Shown here: piece after piece, positions 13,107 to 13,351 of the stretch
Layout of the letters: each line of letters starts with the position of its first letter
Position numbering within the stretch: position 1 is the stretch's first letter
Assembly: GCA_023480605.1 (NCBI GenBank)
Contig: JAMCWS010000029.1
Location: 1-13,351, forward strand
Source: a bacterium
GTDB lineage: Bacteria; Sumerlaeota; Sumerlaeia; MVZB01
DNA length: 13,351 nt
Direction: 5' to 3'
The notes under the pieces: model-generated
What the model was told of the DNA's origin: nothing
Seen by the model: only the letters and a program-made list of their open reading frames with translations
Database searches by the model: none
Made by a program: the position numbers and the translations under genes

Positions 13107-13254
13107 GTGTGTCGGGTAACCCCCAATTTTTTCGCGGATTTGAGTCGGCGGCGATGGACGGTGCCGGTTCGTGCTGAAATCGGCGCCATGTTGCATGCCG
13201 ATTCGGTTTTTGGAACCCTTTTTCTCTCCAGTACAGCCCCGATTGGCTCCCATT
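13107..13254. other. Probable non-coding end of a second insertion sequence
   Basis: GC content rises again at about 13107, where GTGTGTCGGGTAACCCCC looks like an IS terminus, and no gene is seen up to the transposase stop at 13255. The other end of the element would be outside the window, so the inverted repeat cannot be verified. Confidence 0.35.
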
Positions 13255-13350
13255 TCAACCCGCGGCGGGCCTCCAGCCGGCCACCGCCAGCTTCAACAGG
13301 TTGTGCCCGGCACAGATCAGCCGCCACTCATCGCGCACTCTCTCAAATCC
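13255..13350 (-). CDS. Transposase C-terminus (IS1182/IS5-like), truncated by the window edge
   Basis: The last 31 codons read GFERVRDEWRLICAGHNLLK and then LAVAGWRPAAG, followed by TGA (13255-13257). The motif 'RVR-E-W-x-L-x-C-x-x-H-N-L-L-K-L' is the standard C-terminal segment of IS1182-type DDE transposases. The rest of the gene lies to the right of the window. Whether the copy is intact cannot be judged. Confidence 0.75.
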   Translation of the reverse strand, partial: GFERVRDEWRLICAGHNLLKLAVAGWRPAAG

Positions 13351-13351
13351 C

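Overview
The window is mostly high-GC bacterial chromosome. It carries central-metabolism genes, secreted or redox proteins and a string of damaged mobile-element remnants, and it has one sharply AT-rich patch (about 10.75-11.64 kb, resuming at 12.99-13.09 kb). A glycyl-radical-enzyme activase points to an organism with an anaerobic lifestyle. The secreted cohesin-like protein and the tetraheme cytochrome would fit an uncultured Gram-negative-type bacterium. No rRNA or other phylogenetic marker is present, so I do not place it taxonomically.

Left part (1-6055, well-kept genes): the 3' part of a radical-SAM glycyl-radical enzyme activase (+) faces a convergent minus-strand pair. That pair is L-aspartate oxidase (nadB) followed 54 bp downstream by a secreted Ser/Gly/Tyr-rich protein. 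A run of ten G residues puts the cohesin-like C-terminal part of the secreted protein in another frame. nadB diverges from mdh (malate dehydrogenase, +) across a 361-bp region holding a strong hairpin in the nadB leader, a perfect 9-bp inverted repeat and a GTGAA/TTCAC dyad. mdh is followed 17 bp later by a gamma-carbonic-anhydrase-like hexapeptide protein, probably co-transcribed.

Middle part (6056-9090, genomic debris): an IS5-type transposase N-terminal fragment cuts off an isocitrate lyase/PEP mutase-family gene that also has an in-frame stop and a frameshift. Next come two 36-bp direct repeats 33 bp apart, about 700 bp without genes but with two marked hairpins, and a TOPRIM primase-like gene that lacks a helicase part and ends in repeat-derived sequence containing two more nested hairpins.

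Right part (9091-13351): a membrane-anchored or secreted protein with a 5'-nucleotidase/UshA-like N-terminal region and four CxxCH haem sites lies downstream of two small AT-rich membrane-protein genes on the same strand. An apparently intact ISL3-family IS (11644-12988) follows. Beyond it lies a short scrap of an RHS-type polymorphic-toxin gene containing the core terminus, and the window ends in the C-terminus of another transposase.

I do not see a complete novel defence or mobile system. The observations most worth checking are the poly-G frame switch in the secreted protein, the palindromes upstream of mdh, the AT-rich membrane-protein pair next to the RHS scrap, and the hairpin-rich DNA around the primase remnant.
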